Shown: positions 1 to 11,556, counted from the stretch's first letter. The stretch is 64,000 bases of DNA from Lasiodiplodia sp. COLG20 (GCA_009801085.1 VNWV01000008.1:248001-312000); one strand, 5' to 3'. Notes: generated by a model from the letters alone, not told the origin. Translations and numbers: made by a program.

Positions 1-1255
1 TCCCAGTACGAATGTACTTTTGGATCCCTCAACGCTTCCTTGTATCTCGCAACAAGCTTCTTCACATCCTCGGCCTCCCACTGCTCAGTCATCAGCAACC
101 GCAATCCACGACACATACAAGTAGTTACTTACGCCCATGACGTTCGTCAGCAAGAACAGTGCCCATCCCTCGCAGCCCTGGTAGCAGTACAGGAGATCCC
201 ATCTGCCAATCTCCTTCAAAGCCGGGTTGCTGGGCCACATCCCAAGTGGCACCTTGTACCGAACCTCAGTCACGTCTTCGAACCCCGCGTCGATGATGCG
301 TTGCTTCATGTCGTTGATCACGACGAACGACTTGCCGAACTTTTCGGCCGCATCGACGAACAGTCTTGCCCATTCCGATAGCGGGTGGTCCGGCGTCAGC
401 GAGCCGTCGTCCGATTTGGGAATAATGCTCATTTCGAGCTGGTTTATCCAGCCGCCGGGTTTGGTGTGTCTGGAATTTCTATTAGTGGGGAATACACTTG
501 ACTGCACAAACCTTAGACTTACTCAAATGCCTCTTTGTAGAAGGCCGGCCAGTCAGCAACGCTGCCGAAGAGCGCTCTGATGTGTACCAGATCGAAGTGG
601 TCTTTCGGAAACGACCAGGTCTGCGTGCAGTCATCGATCATGAATGTGCAGTTTGGTGGTATGATGCTGGGCTGAATCGGAGAGAGGTCAACGCCAAACA
701 CTTGTGACTCGGGATGTTCTTCTGCAAATTCGCTAGCTGGTGTGAGCACGTCCCGACTGTAGAGCACTCATAACACTCACATCGCCCAGATACCAGTCCC
801 GCAGCCCACGTCAAGCACTTTCTACAGTTCTCAAATCAGCCTTACTCAGTCTTACCAATCACTCAACTTACCTGCACATTATTTCCCACCGGGGCCAGAA
901 GCAATCTATCCTCTAGCACTAGCTTGTACATGTGGTGGCTTCCACTTGTCAACCACGGTTCGCCCACTTATCGAACAGTCTCGACTCACCCAATGTCCAG
1001 CTGCTCGTTTTGTAAGTCATCGTTTGGTCCCCAATAAGCCCCCTCCCGGAATTTGTGGTATCGCCTGCCGTGCTCGTAGCGGTGCTTCATGATGGACGAT
1101 GCGATCGATGTCGTGTCGCTGAGCTCGTCGTCCCCCAGCGCCGAGTCACCATCGTAGTTCTCATCCTATCAAACAAGAGTGTCAGTTCATGGCTTTCCCC
1201 ATATTTGCAACCTGATACTCACCACACTGATAGGGTCAAACTCGCCTGCATCCAT
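1..1255 (-). CDS. LaeA-like SAM-dependent methyltransferase, 3' end cut by the window
   Basis: Seen: exons read 1255-1223, 1165-990, 938-872, 821-781, 732-523, 469-133 and 80-1 (continuing off the left edge). All junctions are GT-AG and phase-consistent. The N-terminal part has the acidic DSALGDDELSDTTSIASS stretch followed by RYEHGRRYHKFREG and LDIGHHMY. The SAM-binding motif VLDVGCGTGIWAI follows, then the FGVDLSPIQP and FDLVHIRALFG blocks. Known: this order is typical of the fungal LaeA-like/TAM-domain class-I methyltransferases, whose members include the velvet partner LaeA, a global regulator of secondary metabolism; most paralogues are uncharacterised. Inference: a cytosolic or nuclear methyltransferase, substrate unknown. 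About 315 residues are visible; the last ~20-30 are missing. The ATG at 1255 precedes an 11-codon first exon that matches the family. Confidence 0.92.
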
Positions 1256-2579
1256 GGCTGTAACTTGACTTCACTGCGACACGAAGAGGTGATGCTGACA
1301 GGCGCGCACTCTCTAGCGAGGAAAACCCCATTCTGCAGCCTTCCTTTTATCGTTCCCAACCTTCCCCTCGCTTCACAGGGTCTCGCAGAGCCTCGGCTAT
1401 CAGCTGCTTTTACTGGGCAATGTTCCTGATTGACACGCCGCATCTGGCGGCCAATGCATGGGGCTCAGCCGGCAAGGATCGGAAAACCTCCCGAACGCCG
1501 CGCTGGGGCGTACCGGCCATGAGCTGATCTGATCCTTTTTCCTGGTGCAATGTTTCAGCTTTCTTTTTTCCCAGCTTGGGCTGGAGAGTAGGGCAATTGC
1601 CTTTTTTGCTTCCTTTTTTTTGCCCGTGCTCTCTGGCATGTTCCGCCCCAATGGCTGGTGCGGAGGCGGCGGAGGCGTCGGCAGGGCCCGCTTAGCGCAT
1701 TGTAGCGAACACGAGGGCTACGACGCTTCTTTTATGCTTCCAGAATGTGTTTTATCTGCTTTTTTGCACATGCTTTACGGGAAATATCTCCGGTCGCACT
1801 TTCCTTTTTGCTGTCGCCAATCGGCACGCTGTCAGCCTTTAATTTTGGAATCGTCTCTACGGAGGCCATCACAATACAGTGCTGACTTCTGCTTTGATTC
1901 CGATTGGTCCCTGGTGTCTTTGCAATTTTGCCCTCGCTTCTCAAGCATGACGGAGTTAATTGCCATGGCTTGCCTGATGGAATTGCAGACACCGCCCGTC
2001 AATAAAAAGGTGTCTTGGATATTTTGTTCCAGTCTGGCAGAGTACGGTTTACGCTACGTCTTTGTACTTCCAACGCCGAAGGAGTAGACCCCTTTGTCTT
2101 TGCCCAGCTTTCGCAGATGGTATGCGCTACTAATTAGGTAGTAGTTCCCACATCTTTCTACTCCGGCTACATGGACTGCACACCGCTCGTCAATATGAAG
2201 CCAATCGAATTGACGTCATCTTGGGTTTCGCTCAATCAACGCCGTTGTTGGCAGGCGCGATGACCAAGGGGGGTATTTAGTGCTTTCTTTCGGGTAGCTC
2301 AATACATCATCCGTTCACCTCCTCAGCATTCGAGCATCGGCCTGCCGCACACCGCATTTATCGACTTCGACTGATGCGGCATGGTGTATAACGCAACGTC
2401 GGCGTACAACGGAACTTGAATTAGGCATCAAACAGTGCCAGCGCAGCAGTAGAGCCAAGACGGTGGCTGATGCGGCGCAGTCCTCGCCTATGATACAATT
2501 GGCTTAGCTATCCCGTTTAAATAACACGGACCCTCTCTTCCAACGCAAAGTCTATTCTTTCTCCAGACGCACCTCCACC
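1256..2579. other. intergenic, no supported gene
   Basis: This gap separates two divergently transcribed genes, so it must carry both promoters. It is fairly rich in T-runs and has one open frame of 180 codons (1545-2087) without recognisable motifs. The right end holds the first copy of the promoter block described at 2462-2506. I see nothing else. Confidence 0.6.
2462..2506 (+). promoter_or_regulatory. conserved promoter block, copy 1
   Basis: A 45-nt block containing GATGCGGCGCAG, CTCGCCTATGA and GGCTTA lies about 75 nt upstream of the ATG at 2580. Near-identical blocks precede the next two paralogues (3838-3882 and 5124-5177). It was evidently copied with the genes and probably holds a core promoter or transcription-factor site; the factor is unknown. 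Confidence 0.55.
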
Positions 2580-3779
2580 ATGGACTTTTCGTGGCACAGA
2601 AATGAATTCTCCTCGCAGCAGAAAGCCGCAGTAATGCGACAAGAATCACGCCCTCGCCGTCTATTCCCGACCCGTCGTCAATCTCTATCGGATTCAACCA
2701 AGAAGACACACGACCAATCCCAATCGCCATTCTTCAAACTCCCAGCCGAACTGCGACTCGCCATATACTCCGAAGCAGGCTTAGCCAACGCAACAATCCA
2801 CTGCTTCACGCACGAATACGAGAATCAAACCGGCGCCGCCACCTGCCCCATCGAGCATCTGACGAAAAAAACCTCGACAAACATCTACCACGGCAAAGCG
2901 TGCACGCACCCACAGAACAACAACAGCAGCTTACCACCCTACACCAGCTCCACCCCCACCCACTGCAGCGGCTGCGCAACAGCGTCCCGCCAAGCCCTCA
3001 CCCCCCTCCCATCCTCCTTCATCGCCTTCGACCTGCGCTCCACCTCCCCACCACCACCCTCATCCCCCATCCTCCCCCTCCTCCTCACCTGCCGCCGCCT
3101 CTACACCGAAGCCCTGCCCCCCCTCTACGCCTCAACCACCTTCACCTTCACCGACCTCTTCACCCTCACCGACTTCCTGACCAGCGCCATCCCGCCCGCC
3201 CACGCCGCCCGCATCCGCTCGCTCACGCTAACCTGGACGCTCCTCGCACAGCCCATCATCCCGCGCAGCGCCCTCAGCCCCGCCATGCGCCGCGAGCTGG
3301 CCCGCCGCCACGACGTGCCTGGACGGCCGGTACTGTCGCTCCCGCCGTACGCGGCGCCGCCCGCGCACCTCGTCGGCGCGCCGCACGACGCGGGTACCTG
3401 GCGCGACGAGGTGTGGGGCGTGCGGGGCGTGGTAAGGGGGTTGCTGCACGGCTTGCGGAGGTTGCGGCTGGAGTTGGCGGACCGGGTGGGCGACGGTTGT
3501 GGTAGTGGGGGGGTTAGCCAGCTGAGGCATGCGCACGGGGTGTGGGGTGGTAGGGGGACGGCGGCGTATGTGAGGGCTGAGGAGCTGTGGGTGGAGTGGT
3601 TGAGGCCGGTGGGGGAGGCGTTGGAGGGGCGGGAGGGGGAGGTGGTGGTTGAGGGGGGGATTTGGTGTAGGTTTGATGGGGAGGGGGAGGGGTCGCGGCG
3701 GCATGCGGTGATTAAGGGGGGTGGTGGGGAGAAGAGGGTGTCGGTTTTGGCGGATGGGGGAGAGGAGGTGGAGTGGTGA
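2580..3779 (+). CDS. F-box-like/DUF7730-type protein, tandem paralogue A
   Basis: Seen: one uninterrupted frame of 399 residues, with the start in good context (CCACCATGG). A basic QSL-rich leader is followed at residues ~46-58 by QSQSPFFKLPAELR-LAIY, the short F-box-like motif. LLLTCRRLYTEALPPLY follows, then an LRRLRLEL segment, and the protein ends GGEEVEW. Known: the 'F-LPxELRxxIY' plus 'LLxTCRxxYxEAxxxLY' pair is widespread in Pezizomycotina proteins annotated DUF7730 or F-box-like; no biochemical function is established. It is the first of three tandem copies. Unlike copies B and C it has no intron between CRRL and YTE. The 3' third is strikingly G-rich on the coding strand. Confidence 0.85.
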   Translation: MDFSWHRNEFSSQQKAAVMRQESRPRRLFPTRRQSLSDSTKKTHDQSQSPFFKLPAELRLAIYSEAGLANATIHCFTHEYENQTGAATCPIEHLTKKTSTNIYHGKACTHPQNNNSSLPPYTSSTPTHCSGCATASRQALTPLPSSFIAFDLRSTSPPPPSSPILPLLLTCRRLYTEALPPLYASTTFTFTDLFTLTDFLTSAIPPAHAARIRSLTLTWTLLAQPIIPRSALSPAMRRELARRHDVPGRPVLSLPPYAAPPAHLVGAPHDAGTWRDEVWGVRGVVRGLLHGLRRLRLELADRVGDGCGSGGVSQLRHAHGVWGGRGTAAYVRAEELWVEWLRPVGEALEGREGEVVVEGGIWCRFDGEGEGSRRHAVIKGGGGEKRVSVLADGGEEVEW

Positions 3780-3837
3780 GTGATTTGAGGTTAGTTGTGT
3801 ATCTTGAAGTACTAGCGCAGTACTAGGGCCTTGGTGG

Positions 3838-3882
3838 TGGTGGCTGATGCGGCACAGCCGTTGCCCATGACACGAGTAACTT
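3838..3882 (+). promoter_or_regulatory. conserved promoter block, copy 2
   Basis: The block reads GCTGATGCGGCACAG, then GCCCATGACACGA and ACTTA, about 85-130 nt before the ATG at 3969. It follows a copied 3'-flank (TTGAAGTACT, then GCGCAGTACTAGGGCCTTGG) that recurs as TTAAAGTACT, GCGTAGTAGTAGGGTCTTGG after paralogue B. The duplicated unit is therefore gene plus 3' flank plus promoter. Confidence 0.55.
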
Positions 3883-3968
3883 AGACCTTTACTTAAATGC
3901 AACACCGATTATCTCATTCCACCGTCTCCCGCTTAGTACCTTTCACCTGTTGTACAACATTTCCCGCC

Positions 3969-5076
3969 ATGGACGGTATAAAGTGCAGACTTCACAACAG
4001 ACACCTCACGTTTCTACGCATGCGTGTACAACAACGTCCACCCCCTTTGGATCAAACGCGCCTTCAATCGCTTGCTACACCCTACGACTTAGACCAATCC
4101 CAATCCCCGTTTTTTAACCTTCCAATCGAACTCCGACGGGCCATTTACGCCGAGGCTGGCCTGGTTAGCAACACGGAGATACATTGCTTCACGAACTTCA
4201 TCGACGACCACAATATCTCATTGGGGGGAAGGGTTTTCGGCAAACGGTGCACGCTTCCGCAGGACGGCAGTGTCGTTTACACCGACAAAAACGCCCATAA
4301 ATATTGCCGCGCGTGCATGGTAAAATCAAACATGGCCGTGGATCGCTCCCCAGAGATGTTCACCGAATCTCCCCTGGAAGGGACATCACTCTCAGTCGTC
4401 CCCCTACTACAAACATGCCGAAGACTGCAAGTGCACCAGAATCCCAGCCCGCCCCCGTCTCCATTCAAACCCCCCCACCCCCCACCTATCCCCTCCCGCT
4501 TACACACAAAGCAGCTACACCGAAGCCACCCCCATCCTCTACGCCGAAAACACCTTTTCCTTCACCGACGCCTGGACGCTCCTCGACTTCCTCCTCACCA
4601 TCCCGCGCCCCCACGCCGCCCAGCTCCGTTCGCTCGACCTGACCTGGCACCTCTACGGATCCTACTCGCCACGCGCTTGCTACGGCATCCCGACGCCGCA
4701 CGACCCCGAGACCTGGACCGCCCTCTGGTCGCGCGTCGGGTCCGACCTGTCCGCCCTGCGCCGCCTCCGCCTCCAGCTGTGCGACGAGGTCGTGCGCGGC
4801 CGCTGCCGGGCTAGCGCCGAGTGGTCGACGGCGCCGCGGCTGCGCGGCTGGGGATTTGACGCCGCTGCGGGGTATGACGAGGATCCGAAGAAGCTGTGGT
4901 TGGAGTGGCTGGGGCCGGTGGGAAGGGCGCTGGAGGGGAAGGAGGTCGAGGTGCAGGGCGGAATTTGGTGTCGGATGGAGGAGCCGGGGTCACTACATGC
5001 CGTGATGAAGGGGGGTGGGGAGGGGGGGAGGAGGGTGTTGGTTTTGGCGGAGGGCGGGGAGGAGGTCGAGTGGTGA
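3969..5076 (+). CDS. F-box-like/DUF7730-type protein, tandem paralogue B (GC-AG intron)
   Basis: Seen: exons 3969-4426 and 4515-5076 give 339 residues. The start is chosen at 3969 (GCCATGG context, aligned with the starts of A and C); an in-frame ATG at 3897 would add 24 residues. The F-box-like motif is QSQSPFFNLPIELRRAIY. The intron begins GCAAGT, ends GCAG and is 88 nt long. It splits the Leu codon of TCRRL|YTEA, exactly where paralogue C has a normal GTAAGT intron and A has none. The C-terminus ends GGEEVEW as in A and C. Known: same family as A, function unknown. GC-AG introns with GCAAGT are a recognised minor class. Read without the intron, the frame runs into low-complexity Pro/His sequence, which supports splicing. 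Confidence 0.8.
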
Positions 5077-5123
5077 TTTGAGGGTAGCTGTGTGTCTTAA
5101 AGTACTTGCGTAGTAGTAGGGTC

Positions 5124-5177
5124 TTGGTGGTGGTGTGCCTGATGTGGCGCAGTTCTCGCCTATGACACGATCGGCTT
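5124..5177 (+). promoter_or_regulatory. conserved promoter block, copy 3
   Basis: GATGTGGCGCAG, CTCGCCTATGACACGA and GGCTTC lie 73-126 nt before the ATG at 5250. A second shared string, TCATTCCACCG followed by TCCC, occurs downstream of the block in copies 2 and 3. Same interpretation as copies 1 and 2. Confidence 0.55.
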
Positions 5178-5249
5178 CGCCATTCCGACCACCTCATTCC
5201 ACCGCTTCCCACCAAATATCCGTTCACTTATCTTTAAACACACCCCACC

Positions 5250-6503
5250 ATGGATGATACAAAGTACAGTAGACCTCGTAGATTTCCGCTACGGTGCATC
5301 GGAAATCCACAACGTCCAGTCCCCTTAGACCAAACGCGCCGTCAATCTTTATCCGGAATTCCCGCCCACGACCAATCCCAATCACCGTTCTTCAAGCTTC
5401 CGATCGAACTCCGACGCGCTATATACGCTCTGATAGGCCTGGCTATCAACGCCCCGATACACTGCTTTACGCACAGAACGATCGACGAGAAACTACCGCC
5501 AAGAGTCTACGGCAAAGTGTGCACGCTTCCCCAGGACGGCAGCATCGCATACTGGGATCCCGACGTCGATAAATACTGCCGCCCGTGCAAGATGAAAGCA
5601 GACCAACTCCTGCCTATTTACCCCTACCCAGAGGCCTTCACCGAGTTCCAACCGGCAGGCACATCGCCCTCCGTCGTACCGCTGATGCAAACGTGCCGAA
5701 TCCTGTAAGTGGCTGCTGCCTAAAAAAAAAAAAAGAATCCCCGCTCCCTATCCAAGCCGGCCCCCATCCGCGCCTCGTTCCCCCCATCAAACCCGCAACA
5801 ACAACAACAACAACCCCATCTAACCCCCTCCTCCTCCTCCTCCTCCTCCTCGCCCCTTCTCACGCAAGCACCTAGCTACCACGAACTCTCCACCACCCTC
5901 TACGCCGACCCCACCTTCACCTTCACCTGCCTCTGGACCCTCCACGACTTCCTCTCCCCCGCCACCCTCCCCACCGCCCACACATCCCTCATCCGCCACC
6001 TCTCCCTCACCTGGAACCTGCACACGCGCTACCCGCCCGCCATCTGCCGCGACATGACCAACACCGTCCGCGCCGACGCCTGGCGCGAGCTCTGGTCGCA
6101 CATAGGCAGCACCAGCCTGCCGGCGCTGCGCCGGCTGCGCCTCGAGCTGGCTGACTGCGTCGGCAAGCGCTGCCGGATGGATCCGTATTTCGAGCGGTCG
6201 GTTGCGCGGCAGCGGTTTTATCGGTTGCGGTCGCCGTTGGGGTTGGGGGAGGTGGAGGCGGACCGGGAGGGGGAGGGGGACAGGGAGCGCAGGAGGCCGG
6301 AGATGTTGTGGATGGGGTGGTTGGAGCCGGTGGGGAGGGCGCTGGAGGGGAGGGACGAGGTCGAGGTGCAGGGGGGGATTTGGTGCAAGTTGAATGAGCC
6401 GGGGTCGTTGCATGCGGTGATTAAGGGGGGTGGTGGTGGGAGAGGGGGGAGGAGGAGGAGGATGCTGGTTTTGGCGGATGGGGGGGAGGAGGTGGAGTGG
6501 TGA
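5250..6503 (+). CDS. F-box-like/DUF7730-type protein, tandem paralogue C
   Basis: Seen: exons 5250-5704 and 5876-6503, 360 residues. The start is in CCACCATGG context. QSQSPFFKLPIELRRAIY is the F-box-like motif, followed by ASPSVVPLMQTCRIL at the exon end. The intron (171 nt, GTAAGT...CCTAG) contains a long CTC microsatellite (about 5826-5850). Exon 2 resumes YHELSTTLYAD, continues with LRRLRLELADCVG and ends GGEEVEW. Known: same DUF7730-type family; no assigned function. The intron sits at the same codon as in B but is about twice as long and has a canonical donor. C carries an extra Arg/Glu-rich stretch (EADREGEGDRERRRPE) compared with B. Confidence 0.82.
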
Positions 6504-7237
6504 TGATGGAGGAGGTTGGTGTGTGTGCGATTGGGATGTTGCCCCTGCGGTGTGTTTCGGGCAGTGGTGTTGACGGAATTGGTGAAGGTCTTTTCGCCCC
6601 CCTGATTTCATTATTGTAGAGCTTTGGTGGGTGATTTGCGGGCTAAGCGCAGGGTTTTGGCGAACTTTGCATGAAGTGTCTTCGGTCTTGGGATGATGTA
6701 GCATTGGAAAAGCGTAGAGACGTGCTAAGCACCAACTGGGACCCTGCCCAAGTTTTATCAAAAGTCTGCCATTGGCACCAAAACTGAGGGTGAATACTTA
6801 GTTACACGGTGAAGTTAGTAGAAAGCCTTAGCAACATCTCTTACGGTACACGCATGGATCGATTCGGGAAGGACCTATAGGCGAGTAGCTCTAGCCAGCG
6901 CTATGTCGCAAGCTAAGGGGTAGCCACTAAGGAAGCCGCAGTGTTCCGCCTCTGCATGCAAGTGTGATGTAATGTCTACGTAATCCACCAATCGTGCGAC
7001 GAAAGTCAAAAGGCAACGCGGGCCAACTGGAGCCTGGCCAATAGTAGGCGCTTGAGCTTCACCTAAATGCGCACAGCGGCTCATCCTTATTGGCTCTTAT
7101 AAGTGCTGCTAGGGACCTTTGCCGTACTTATGGTGGAAAACCATGGTGTGTTTCCTTCTCATTAAGGCTCCGTCTCCCTCCATTTTTAGGTCTCGCCCCC
7201 TGCACTTTGTGTATTCTTCATCCATTATCATGGCAGT
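6504..7237. other. intergenic, no supported gene
   Basis: This is the 3' flank of the third paralogue and the promoter side of the HET gene. The copied 3' flank and promoter block found after paralogues A and B is absent here, which marks the end of the tandem array. No gene is seen. Confidence 0.6.
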
Positions 7238-9630
7238 ATGCTCACCTGTCTTACCTGCGAAAAACAATTCTTTTCCGCCAACTCACCAGGCGGCCCCGAG
7301 CAGCTGGAAGCACATGAGACTCAGACCGTGACGTCAGGGAATATGCGTGTAGCTGCAGAGCTCGGTTGTGCACTGTGCAAATTCCGCCTGGCACAACTGA
7401 CAGGGGAAGAGTGGCAGCTTGTTGACGTCGACCTACCAATCAATGTAAAAGTACGGTCCATACAGTGGCCTGATAAAGAACATATCATCATAGAAACCTC
7501 ATACCCACTTACGGCATCCGCTGTGCCTCTGTCGAAATCGTTAAGAGTCATTCCACGGAGCGGTAGGTAGTTGTTGATGTTTTGTTAGATCCTTCTGACA
7601 AATTATCAGAATACCGTGCTCTCGGAGGAATCAGTGCAATCCCATCAAGTGCTCGGCCCTTCTGCCTCAGCGTCGCTGCCAGATGGCTTCGAAATTGTGT
7701 CAAAAATCACCAATGTGGAAATCAGGTGGAAGGTCGTCCAGACAAGAAACTCCCTACAAGGCTACTTCAGATAGGCTTCGCATCTGATGATTCTGCTATC
7801 TACCTTGTTATGGGGGATAGACTACCTCACAATACACCATACGCCACGTTGTCCCACTGTTGGGGTGGCAAACTGCCGATCAAACTCACGACGAAGAATT
7901 TGAAAAGCTATGCCCAACGAATCCCAGTAGAAGATTTAACGATGAAGTTCAGACAGGCTGTCAAGGTTACTAGGGAAATTGGAATAAACTACCTATGGAT
8001 AGACAGCCTCTGTATCCTGCAAGACTCGAAGGATGATTGGGAAACCGAATCGTCTCTCATGGGCGACGTCTACGAGGGAGCCACAATCAACATCGCCGCA
8101 GCAAGCGCCTCAGACAGCGATGACCCACTTTTCGCGAACACATCCCGGGACGGTTTCTTGGATTGCTTCGTTCATGTTCCGCACATGAGCGATAACCCGT
8201 TCTTGTGCTGTGACGAGGGCATCTGGCATAACAACATCAATGTCAGCCCACTGCTACGCCGGGCGTGGGTACTACAAGAACTCTTACTCGCCCCACGTAT
8301 CCTCTATTTTTGCCGAGATCAGATGTTTTGGGAATGCTCCGAATTCCAAGCCTGCGAACAGTGGCCCAATGGTCTTCCGGAAAGAATCACTGCGGCAGAA
8401 CAAACGATTCGGCTACCCAGAAGGGATGAGAACCATGCCCCCGGCGTCAACAGGGAACCAACACTCTTAGGCGACCATTTTATTCCCCTCAGGCTAAAGA
8501 AGACAAATAGCACATCCTTTTCACACAAATCTCACAACCCAGATACGGAGCGGACGCGCTGTGGCTCCTTGTTTCTGGTAGCCATTCTGTCAACATTAAG
8601 ACGCCGACGCAAGATGGGGGGAGTGCCAAACATCAGCCTGAACAGCAGCGATCGTAGGGTGCGAACAACCGCGCTATTGGAGCAATTGGCCGAGGAAGAC
8701 AAGCAGGACCTACGTCACCTATGGCCTGAGATCATCAGGAGGTACTCCCGAGCCAAACTGTCCTTCCCCGAGCAGGATAAGCTCGCGGCCATCTCTGCAG
8801 TCGCGAAAAGGCTGTATCCGCTGCAGACGAAGAACTACTTGGCTGGGCTCTGGAGGGACCAAATGCCATCATCCCTCGCATGGCGAGCCATAGGTTTCGT
8901 GGAGCGGCCGACAGGATACCAAGCCCCATCATGGTCGTGGGCTTCAGTCAATGGTCCTGTACGGATAGCGTCTTGTGGTGCTTACAACCCCCACCTGAGG
9001 GCTTCCGTAATCCAAGCTCGTACCAAGAGTCCATCCAAAGACCCTACGAGCCGCGTCAGTGGCGGGTCCATTTTACTTCACACCACGATGCTAAAGCTCG
9101 AATGCCTCAATCCTCGCAAATCGACCTACTTTGTTGATCCGGACAGATTTGCCAACGTCACTCTGTGCCAAGCCGGCAGTTGCCACTTACGACTGTATCC
9201 TGATTGTGTGCACCCCCAGTTTGGGGATACCATTCATCTTATGGTCTTGGAGGCGTCTGTTGGTGATCGAGAAACTCCGCAAGACTATATCTATGGACTT
9301 TTGATTTCTCCCACCGGGAAAAGAGGTGTATACCAACGAACTGGCTATTTCGAAGTTTGTTCTGCAATTTGGGTGGACGTCAACAACCCATGTGGCAAAC
9401 AAGTTCCATTGGATGATGAAGATGGAAAAGCAAGAGCGAGAAAGGGATCTTTCTGGGCTTTTATCAGGCTGTGTCGAGAGTTTTATAAAGATTCTGCGTC
9501 GCTAGCGGCGCGCCGTTCGGTCAAGAATCAGCTCGTGCGTTCCGATGTCAAGAGGCTAATGGGGGCGGTTGAGTTCTGCCGACCTGCAGACAAAGTACAA
9601 GTTCCTGGCTTTATCATTGAAATTTTATAG
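7238..9630 (+). CDS. HET-domain (heterokaryon incompatibility) protein
   Basis: Seen: exons 7238-7562 and 7610-9630, 781 residues. The 47-nt intron has a CTGAC branch point 10 nt before CAG and contains stops. The N-terminal ~108 residues hold two Cys pairs (CLTC, CALC), typical of the leader of this family. The HET domain begins near residue 186 (YATLSHCWGG), continues with INYLWIDSLCILQD, a DVYEGATINIAAA block and RAWVLQELLLAPR, and ends near residue 330. The C-terminus has the usual GFFE-like block (here GVYQRTGYFEV). Known: HET proteins mediate vegetative incompatibility and regulated cell death after non-self recognition; most partners are unknown. Between the domain and the FPEQDKLAAISAVA block lies a basic insertion (~residues 430-455, LRRRRKMGG). 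No NLR or other effector domain is fused to it. Confidence 0.92.
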
Positions 9631-10117
9631 CGCAATAATGCAATGAATTTAAATTCCTACACACCATACCAATCTCATCGTATTGTATAATTGTCCGTGT
9701 TTTGCCATTTCGTGAACGTATCCAGCCACTAAGGCGTCCAACACTGCTAGAAACGATAGATGGAGAAATCGGTGTAGAGTATGTGCTCTCAGGTCACTGA
9801 ATGCAGTGGTTTAGGGATCTTTGCATAGCTAGCCACTGCTGGTCGCCACAAAGTGCAGGGCTCTGGCTGGCAATAGCTATAAAGGGCTGAAGGATTAAAG
9901 TTAGACGAATGGCATGGGTTGCCGCCCCGTTGATGAAGCCGATCTCGCTTGGATAAATTGAGCCGCATGGCCTTTATCGCGTCCAGATTGCCGCAGACCC
10001 ACCCTTGATGACTAGGGCGGTTCTATCGCATGAGAGTCGTATTTCAACCAGATACATTTATAGCTCCGAGTGCCTGGTACGTCGTGATCCAGCGTCCCGA
10101 AGAGTTTCATTCCCGCG
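9631..10117. other. intergenic, no supported gene
   Basis: This is the 3' flank of the HET gene and the promoter of the tyrosinase. A TTTATAG element at about 10061 is a possible TATA box, 57 nt before the ATG. Nothing else is supported. Confidence 0.5.
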
Positions 10118-11556
10118 ATGGTATCTTTGTTGCTTTTAGCCATTCACGTGTTTGCCTGCTGTTGCGCGGCAGCGCCAAGAGCTGAGAGCCAAGTGGATGG
10201 ATTGGCGGTAAAGGCACTTGAGAGGTTGACGAAGCACGCTTCCGGTCATGGGTCGTCCTCGGCTTGCGATCTGACCACAGCTCCTGTTCGACGAGAATGG
10301 TATGTGATTTTGTGGAGTTCGCATCGTGGCAAGAGCTAACTGACTGTTTCAGGGGGAGCTTGTCTCCAGAAGAAAAGACGGATTTCATCAGCGCAGTGAA
10401 GTGCCTTGCGGAGAAGGAACCGTTGACTCCGGCGGAGCTGGCTCCCGGCGTCCGCAACCGTTTTGACGATTTTCTCGCAACGCACATCAACCAAACGCTG
10501 AGCATCCATGCCACGGTACATCTGAACATACTTTGCCATGTTGAATTATCGCTAACATTGGTAGGCAAATTTCCTTGGATGGCACCGGTATTACATTCGG
10601 ACTTTTGAGAAAGCACTACAGGAGGAATGTGGATATCCTGGGGAGCTACCGGTCTGTTTATAACCCCACTTCGACAGAGCAATCGTCAGCTTATCATTTC
10701 ACAGTATTGGAGCTGGGGCAAATATGCCCTCGATCCCGTCAACTCCCCGATTTTCGACGGAAGCGAAACGAGTTTGGGAGGAGATGGCGCTCACGTTCCG
10801 TACGGCGACTTGTGCATTCCCAACTGCGAGACTCCGAACTATGTCTTCCCGGCGGGCAATGGAGGCGGTTGTGTGACAAGCGGACCTTTCAACAAGTAAG
10901 TCAAGTGCCAGCCCTCATTGAATGTTGCTGATTGCCGCAGCTGGACGGTGAATCTCGGACCGGTGTCCAGCACGATGCCGGGCATTGAGCCGAACCCGCA
11001 ATCGGACGGACTGGGCTACAATCCTCGATGCTTGCGTCGCGATATCAATCAGTACATTTCCTCATCTTGGACGAAAGATAACGACACTGCCTGGCTCATT
11101 CGTGAGCATGATGACATTGGTACATTCCAAAGATGGATGCAAGGTGTTATCAGCTCCAAGTTTTTCGGCGTGCACGCTGTAAGTTGCCACCAGATGCTAA
11201 ACAATTATACATCCACGTCCAGACGATGACTTCAGCCACCTTTAAATGCTAACATTTCCCAGGGCGGCCACATGACGATTGGCGGAGACCCTGGCGGCGA
11301 CTTGTTTGCGAGTCCCGGAGACCCGGCATTTTACCTGCATCACGCCCAAATTGACCGCGTGTGGTGGATCTGGCAGAACCTTGACCCCGCGCGTCGCACG
11401 CATACTATTGCCGGTACCATCACAATCGAGAATACCCCTCCTTCCAGGAACGGAACGCTGGATGATTTGATCGATCTGGGGGTCAATGCGCAGGCGATGC
11501 GTTTGGGTGACGCTTTGAGTACGGTTGAGGGTCCGTTCTGCTACGTTTATGGATGA
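10118..11556 (+). CDS. short secreted tyrosinase/catechol-oxidase-like copper enzyme
   Basis: Seen: six exons (10118-10299, 10353-10515, 10565-10651, 10705-10895, 10941-11178, 11263-11556) with consistent phases give 384 residues. The N-terminus is a signal peptide (VSLLLLAIHVFACCCAAAP). CuA ligands are His near residues 104, 112 and 122 (HINQTLSIHATANFLGWHRYY). CuB is GGHMTIGG (~290) and FYLHHAQIDRVWW (~313). Known: type-3 copper oxidases hydroxylate monophenols and/or oxidise o-diphenols to quinones, in melanin or related pigment chemistry. The length, signal peptide and lack of a long C-terminal extension fit the short secreted fungal subgroup (catechol or o-aminophenol oxidases) rather than ~600-residue intracellular tyrosinases. 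Which activity it has cannot be read from the sequence. N-glycosylation sequons (NQT, NWT, NGT) support secretion. Confidence 0.93.

Noticed and set aside
1545..2087. 180-codon plus-strand open frame
   Set aside because: No domain, odd composition (Phe/Cys/Leu from T-rich DNA) and no conserved start; best explained as chance in promoter DNA.
7563..7588. 26-nt intron joining the HET exons in the frame that starts at 7582
   Set aside because: Too short for a spliceosomal intron; the 47-nt alternative (7563-7609) has a proper branch point and keeps the frame.
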